Translations under genes and position numbers: made by a program
Part shown: positions 6,901-8,269 of the stretch, piece by piece
Position numbering within the stretch: the stretch's first letter is position 1
Layout: each line of letters begins with the position of its first letter
Assembly: GCA_036986275.1 (NCBI GenBank)
Contig: BTRG01000078.1
Location: 1-8,269 of the forward strand
From: BTRG01 sp036986275
GTDB taxonomy: Bacteria; Pseudomonadota; Gammaproteobacteria; Acidiferrobacterales; SZUA-150
Reading direction: 5' to 3'
DNA length: 8,269 bases
Notes under the pieces: generated by a model
Databases searched by the model: none
The model's input: only the letters and a program-made list of their open reading frames with translations
Told to the model about the DNA's origin: nothing

Positions 6901-8269
6901 GATGCTGAAACTTTTACCATGGGTTATGCCTATGACAGCGAAGGTCGTCTTGAGCTGACGACCTACCCGACGGGCTTCCAGGTGCGCAATATCTATGCCG
7001 CCAGCGGCCATTTGTTGGAAGTCCGCGATGCGGCCAATGACAAGGTGTACTGGCAGGTCGAGGCAATCAATGCCGAAGGCAAGGTGACCGAGTCCTTTCT
7101 CGGCAACGGGCTGCAGACCTGGCGCGTCTATGACAATGCCAGTGGGTATGTCCAGGCGATCAATACCGGCACCGTCTTCGGCAACACTATTCAGCAACTC
7201 GCCTATCAATTTGACCCCTTGGGGAACCTGAAGCAACGCCAGGACCTGAACCGGGACATCCTTGGGCAGCCCCTGGTAGAGAACTTTGCCTACGACAGTC
7301 GCAACCGCCTGATGAGTGCGACCATTGCCGGACTTGGCAGCCGGTCCTATGGTTATGACGCCCTGGGCAATATCAAGCAGAAATCCGACTTTGGCAATGA
7401 TTTTACCTATGGCGCAGGTACGGCCGGGCCGCATGCGGTGACCCAGGTCAAACAGGCGGGTGTCATCCAGGCAAGCTATATCTATGACGCCAACGGCAAT
7501 ATGATCAGCGGGGGCGGGCGCACGATTAGCTGGAACTCGTTCAACAAGGCCGCACAGATCACCAAAGGTGCCACGACCGTGTCCTTTGGCTATGACGCCG
7601 ATCACAACCGCATCAAGCAGGTCAAGGGGGGCAAGACGATCTACTATCTCAGCCCGCGTATTGATGCCGGGGCGCATTATGAAAAAGAGATCGACGGGAC
7701 GCTGATCGAACACCGGCACTATATCTATGCCGCCGGTCAATCCATTGCGATCTACACGAAGAAAAGCGATAACACCGAAAAGACCCGCTATCTCCACAAG
7801 GACCACCTCGGCTCGATCGACGTGATCACCGATGAGGCCGGTAACGTGGTCGAGCGCATGAGCTTCGAGGCCTTTGGCAGCCGCCGCAATGCCGACTGGA
7901 GTTCAGCAACCGGGGTCATAGCAGCCATTGAGACCCATCATGGCTTTACCGGCCATGAACAACTCGATGAGGTCGGTATCATCCATATGAACGGCCGGCT
8001 CTATGATCCGCAACTGGGCCGCTTCCTGAGTCCTGATGTGCAGGTTCAATTCCCGGATAACAGTCAGTCGTTCAACCGCTATAGCTATGTGAACAACAAC
8101 CCCTTGTCATATACCGACCCGAGTGGGTATGGGTTTTTTAGTAAGATATGGAAGGGGGTGAAGAAGTTATTTAAGAATAAAGTATTCAGAATCATTGTTG
8201 CGGTGGTTGCTGGCGCGTTTACCGCTGGAGCAGTTTGGGCTGCATTAGGATCTGGGGGTGGGTTTGTCT
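784..8269 (+). CDS. Giant exported SpvB / FG-GAP / RHS-repeat toxin-like protein (3' truncated by window)
   Basis: One frame runs without a stop from the ATG at 784 to the window end: 2495 codons plus one base. Order of parts by residue: 1-59 extended Sec signal region; about 65-400 degenerate beta-sandwich-like repeats; 420-498 putative-Ig (He_PIG-like) module; 503-682 galactose-binding-like module; 690-774 bacterial Ig-like module; 779-1057 SpvB domain; 1062-1399 FG-GAP/VCBS repeats; 1400-1520 TcdB middle-domain-like; 1660-2285 YD/RHS repeats; 2336-2449 RHS-associated core; 2451 onward the variable tip. SpvB, VCBS, TcdB-middle and RHS parts together equal TcB plus TcC of Tc toxins in one chain. 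In that family the shell encloses a C-terminal toxin, cut free by the core's own aspartyl protease. An export signal and 700 residues of adhesin-like modules in front imply an extracellular or surface-bound protein. The toxic domain and any immunity gene lie beyond the window. The domain assignments are strong; the role as a toxin is inferred. Confidence 0.93.
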   Translation, partial: MKILDRLDQFVPVITADIGRRTGDFQCRIYTSSKRAVRILFMRLFAGLLVLGGLYSAYAQALTPTAYYVLDPDFGNADATVVSLEDGNTITAGGTQLTLDNGEIGTIPAADLAQGTKISGTGAFTLGNSVNGTDLPNPQSFAGTLFSIPHRTDSHRYLLLSPDMDAQVTIELDGNNNDITLTAGQVYTQEMGSNNGRLGEISSDVPILVQHKGYDNNDARYSYPVPPAALEVWGFNSQEILVGSADGRPQVNVYASNGDSKNNSFDKHEWKEINVGKSKDQGKGDAIHVIADEPVSAVQFDDGDGRESTAFFSTEYLATHFALPVDAQYVAVLCTQPNTVITLYEAGYAPVMETCDANGPTPDDEYFGSSSNGISMKAGARIEATLPVYLIYEDASTNDEKNLLGFDLWGPVTTVINPGDQAHLETRNVLLQIKAISSDGSPLTYSATGLPPGLAIDPVRGLISGQIAQGAMGSYSPTVTADDGISQPGVTFQWTITGGNVGIETLFRSGDYWKYLDDGSNQGTAWRSPSMDDSSWLDGYSQFGFGEGDEATVVNYGFDPDRKYITTYFRKEFVLADNKLVADLALRLMRDDGAVVYLNGNEVLRSNMPNGTIGYNKRASQPVDRTGRSNISRNENTFLDYYIDPGWLVDGVNLLAVEVHLNSDRSSDMSFDLELSAGIDLIEDIIPPAAINLNLISFKTSWGKTVITGQAGAVEAFARVTITTATGETVTVVANAKGAFQVSLNTDTDEDVSITVADRHGNTGETINVTAVGSTAGSFDVSPQGAGTYTIPLTLPPGIAGMQPGLSLTYNSQTGNGLLGVGWSLQGLSAISRCGTTKVQDGFIDAVDFDANDKFCLDGQRLIAVSGSYGGDTTEYRTEIDSFSKIVSYTEAGTSGVANFRVWTKSGQTLEYGVSADSRIEATNRSDGTVLIWAVNRVQDTVGNYITTTYTESSWSGEYYPLRIDYTGNDNAGVAPLASVSFSYSRKPDTRTWLAGSRIEATKVMSVITTQVGSAVVRNYNLTYKKGTATGRKRLESVQECSPSACLPANVFVWQDMAGADFSAVATSSHAGSGFATGTSWADVNGDGLADWVRAVTDRTQVRLSNGDGTFGSMIESTHGQSNLYNLVTWTDINGDGLADWLRAGYNNTQIRLSNGDGTFGPLVVSAHGANNLYTYVSWADINGDGQADWVRSGADRAQARLSNGDGTFGALIESLHGTSNMSYVVTWADINGDGLADWLRAGYDRTQVRLSNGDGSFGALIESLHGAIGLDTYASWADINGDGLADWMYAGSSKTLVRLSKGDGTFGVLTESAHGASYLHTYVSWADINADGMADWVRAGYNNTQVRLSNGDGTFGALTESAHGASLYTDVSWLDVNGDGLTDWVRAGSTDIKVRLHTGVMPDLIKKITNGTGLKYNLVHKPLTNNTVYTKYSDATYPVVDIQAPMYVVSSSSISDGIGGLSFASYHYEGLKVDLSGRGLLGFSKTTVTDNQTGIVTEVDYSQAFPYIGMALRSGTMLNNQLLTETVNTLDNFTTASAAVYFPHVSSNIEKTYELPGGGANLITTVVSSNIYDPPGEGLWGNVSGVSVTTSGGGESYKKDTTNTYKTADPVNWILGRLESATVDHSVNGGVPEQRKSAFEYDPNNGLLTAEIIEPGNAELELRTEYAYDLFGRKSGTTVRDSNAATHAILERTSGSIYTPAGIADPDRPYDARLVNTNALGHSETQWIDTRYGVVVSLTGPNGLSTDWDFDDFGRKILETRADGTTTDWSFSWCGAHCPNGGMAVTVEASGSVPVTAYSDFLGREVRTATLGLNGTPIYKDTQYNNLGQTTGVTRPYYAGGAVYWTNYLYDVLGRAKDEYNPDGGRMMTTYNGLSTTLRRYDLAGSYDQSVTRISNVLGKLKEMIDEGTAHTFYDYDPLGNLVKVTDSAGNISTMDYDDRGRKIAMNDPDMGIWSYRYDAAGQLREQQDAKLQVVTMIYDQLGRMLSRSEVEGTSTWVYDTAAKGVGKLASVVNGVNGYQKTYTYDSLGRPASATSSIDAETFTMGYAYDSEGRLELTTYPTGFQVRNIYAASGHLLEVRDAANDKVYWQVEAINAEGKVTESFLGNGLQTWRVYDNASGYVQAINTGTVFGNTIQQLAYQFDPLGNLKQRQDLNRDILGQPLVENFAYDSRNRLMSATIAGLGSRSYGYDALGNIKQKSDFGNDFTYGAGTAGPHAVTQVKQAGVIQASYIYDANGNMISGGGRTISWNSFNKAAQITKGATTVSFGYDADHNRIKQVKGGKTIYYLSPRIDAGAHYEKEIDGTLIEHRHYIYAAGQSIAIYTKKSDNTEKTRYLHKDHLGSIDVITDEAGNVVERMSFEAFGSRRNADWSSATGVIAAIETHHGFTGHEQLDEVGIIHMNGRLYDPQLGRFLSPDVQVQFPDNSQSFNRYSYVNNNPLSYTDPSGYGFFSKIWKGVKKLFKNKVFRIIVAVVAGAFTAGAVWAALGSGGGFV
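976..1980 (+). other. N-terminal region with four weakly related beta-rich segments
   Basis: Residues 65-399 of the giant protein match no family I can name with certainty. Four segments share a pattern of beta strands ending in a hydrophobic strand after a 'P' or turn: residues 75-125; about 163-213 (AQVTIELDG ... SSDVPILVQHKG); about 246-304 (PQVNVYASNGD ... ADEPVSAVQFDDG); and about 327-395 (QYVAVLCTQ ... ATLPVYLIYEDAS). The pattern 'xVTI..D ... itl.aGq.y ... sd.PvlVq' resembles IgGFc-binding-type beta-sandwich repeats, a resemblance seen by eye only. A role in surface or ligand binding is an inference from position behind a signal peptide and in front of Ig-like modules. Confidence 0.45.
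2041..2278 (+). other. Putative-Ig (He_PIG-like) module
   Basis: Residues about 420-498. The segment contains SPLTYSATGLPPGLAID (441-457) followed by GLISGQI (461-467) and a closing strand with SYSPTVTADDGIS, the classical pattern 'LtY...gLPpGLs.d..tG.isGtp...g.y.vtvtatDg' of the putative Ig / cadherin-like modules found in extracellular bacterial proteins. It probably acts as a spacer or adhesion module between the N-terminal region and the following sugar-binding-like domain. Confidence 0.75.
2290..2829 (+). other. Galactose-binding-like (jelly-roll) module
   Basis: Residues about 503-682. It carries the run WKYLDDGSNQGTAWRSP (513-529), DDSSW (532-536), FGFGEGDEATVVNYG (543-557), YITTYFRKEF (564-573), LRLMRDDGAVVYLNGNEVLRS (residues 586-606), NLLAVEVH (653-660) and SSDMSFDLEL (666-675). 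This pattern is familiar from secreted bacterial proteins, where it often sits beside lamin-tail, metallophosphatase or cell-wall-associated domains, and it resembles the galactose-binding fold. Which ligand it binds here cannot be told. Recognition is from memory of the pattern, not from a search. Confidence 0.7.
2851..3105 (+). other. Bacterial Ig-like module
   Basis: Residues about 690-774. The segment begins after PPAA and shows alternating short strands: KTVITGQAGAVEAFARVTI, then a Gly-Ala-Phe turn (KGAFQVSL) and a final strand VSITVADRHGNTGE. The order 'G.a.pga.V.i.....t..v.ada.G.f...l....d...itvtatD..GN.s' is that of the bacterial Ig-like (Big) modules of surface proteins. It leads directly into the SpvB domain and is probably a stalk element. 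Confidence 0.65.
3118..3954 (+). other. SpvB domain (N-terminal shell domain of TcB-type proteins)
   Basis: Residues about 779-1057. The signature is close to consensus: FDVSPQGAGTYTIPLTLPPG (779-798), MQPGLSLTYNS, GNGLLGVGWSLQGLSAISRC, then KFCLDGQRLI and a stretch reading Y-R-T-E-I-D-S-F-S-K-I. This domain is named from the Salmonella SpvB protein and forms the first part of TcB in Tc toxins, where it builds part of the hollow shell. Here it does not begin the protein but follows about 780 residues of export signal and adhesin-like modules. No ADP-ribosyltransferase domain, as found in Salmonella SpvB, is visible within the window. Confidence 0.9.
3967..4983 (+). repeat. Seven FG-GAP/VCBS repeats, 147-base period
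   Basis: Seven copies of the calcium-binding-type motif W-x-D-[VI]-N-G-D-G-x-x-D-W begin at 4024, 4171, 4318, 4465, 4612, 4759 and 4903, that is five steps of 147 bases and a last step of 144. Each head continues to RLSNGDGTFG, and each tail runs about 20 residues from that Phe to the next Trp, passing a conserved S-x-H. A lone tail (Phe at 3967 to Trp at 4024, also 20 residues) precedes the first head, and the last head has no tail. Asp, Asn, Asp and Asp at motif positions 1, 3, 5 and 9 can bind Ca2+ as in integrin FG-GAP loops. In copy 6 the motif Gly is Ala (DINADGMAD) and in copy 5 Asn of LSNGD is Lys. In TcB the equivalent position holds the beta-propeller that gates the shell. Confidence 0.92.
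4981..5340 (+). other. TcdB middle-domain-like segment
   Basis: Residues about 1400-1520. PDLIKKITNGTGLKYNLVHK followed by VYTKYSDATYPVVDIQ, PMYVVSS, YHYEGLKVDLSGRGLLGF and FPYIGM is the usual succession of the TcdB middle/N-terminal domain that follows the propeller in TcB-type proteins. It probably forms the next band of the shell and leads, through a less characteristic stretch with WILGRLESATV (residues 1614-1624), to the YD repeats. Assigned from pattern memory. Confidence 0.75.
5761..7638 (+). repeat. YD / RHS repeat region
   Basis: Residues about 1660-2285 contain some 18 degenerate repeats of the form 'Y.YD.lGr......d..G', for example YAYDLFGRK, WDFDDFGRK, YLYDVLGRA, YDYDPLGNL, MDYDDRGRK, YRYDAAGQL, MIYDQLGRM, YTYDSLGRP, YAYDSEGRL, YQFDPLGNL, FAYDSRNRL, YGYDALGNI, YIYDANGNM and FGYDADHNR. 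In RHS and TcC proteins these strands spiral into the closed shell around the C-terminal peptide. Spacing is irregular, unlike the VCBS array, and DNA identity between units is low, so this is an old repeat region. A tryptophan-cysteine pair WCGAHC at residues 1774-1779 lies between repeats. Confidence 0.92.
7789..8133 (+). other. RHS-associated core domain with putative self-cleavage region
   Basis: Residues 2336-2450. YLHKDHLGSIDVITDEAGNV opens the core, followed by FEAFGSRR, GFTGHEQLDEVGIIHMNGR, LYDPQLGRFLSPD (2406-2418) and YSYVNNNPLSYTDPSGYG (2433-2450). This is near the consensus for the core that plugs the RHS shell. In TcC/RHS proteins the core is an aspartyl protease that cuts the chain just after the DPxG motif. 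The candidate acidic residues here are Asp2408, Asp2418 and Asp2445; I cannot tell from sequence alone which are catalytic. All consensus positions are intact, so cleavage is expected close to residue 2449-2460. Confidence 0.9.
8134..8269 (+). other. Start of the variable C-terminal tip
   Basis: Residues 2451-2495, cut by the window end. The first part is basic and aromatic (FFSKIWKGVKKLFKNKVFR), the second hydrophobic (IIVAVVAGAFTAGAVWAAL) and then Gly-rich. The first 57 bases are only about 28% G+C by hand count, clearly below the core before it. In RHS proteins the segment after DPxG is the exchangeable toxin part. This lysine-rich plus hydrophobic stretch looks like the linker that often precedes the toxin domain, or a membrane-active segment. 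No catalytic domain can be named from what is present. Confidence 0.7.

Noticed and set aside
6676..7806. 376-codon minus-strand open frame
   Set aside because: It lies fully antisense to the YD-repeat and core part of the RHS gene, whose plus-strand frame shows clear family motifs along its whole length. Its translation shows no recognisable domain, and such long antisense frames arise from the codon bias of the sense gene.

Overview
The window most likely comes from a gammaproteobacterium. It opens with the last 43 codons of an RpoS-type sigma factor: region 4.2 helix-turn-helix followed by the short 'GF.VDALLK' tail typical of RpoS rather than RpoD. Base composition is moderate and codon use is ordinary proteobacterial. 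No taxon below that level can be fixed from the sequence.

Layout: (1) 1-134, 3' end of rpoS, plus strand. (2) 135-176, six degenerate heptamers of the form GTRARRR directly after the rpoS stop. (3) 199-564, minus strand, a 121-residue Mth938-like (DUF498/NDUFAF3-type) protein that converges on rpoS. (4) 565-783, a divergent intergenic stretch holding a ribosome binding site and a small inverted repeat. (5) 784-8269, one uninterrupted plus-strand frame of 2495 codons that fills 90% of the window and is still open at its end.

The giant gene encodes an exported, multi-domain RHS/Tc-toxin-like protein. Read from the N-terminus it has: an unusually long Sec-type signal region; about 340 residues of weakly repeated beta-sandwich-like sequence; a putative-Ig (He_PIG-like) module; a galactose-binding-like module; a bacterial Ig-like module; an SpvB domain; seven FG-GAP/VCBS repeats with a strict 49-residue period; a TcdB middle-domain-like segment; about 600 residues of YD/RHS repeats; the RHS-associated core ending in DPSGYG; and the beginning of a lysine-rich, then hydrophobic, AT-rich tip. 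The SpvB-to-core part corresponds to the TcB plus TcC halves of an insecticidal Tc toxin fused in one chain, which in known structures forms a hollow shell around a C-terminal toxic peptide. The toxic part and any immunity gene would lie beyond 8269.

Two points stand out. The VCBS repeats are arranged as tail-(head+tail)x6-head, the circular permutation expected of a closed seven-bladed propeller. The shell is preceded by about 780 residues of signal peptide and adhesin-like modules, suggesting an individually exported, surface-binding form rather than one delivered by a TcA partner. No tRNA, rRNA, CRISPR array, insertion sequence or transposase was seen. The long minus-strand open frames inside the giant gene are antisense shadows.
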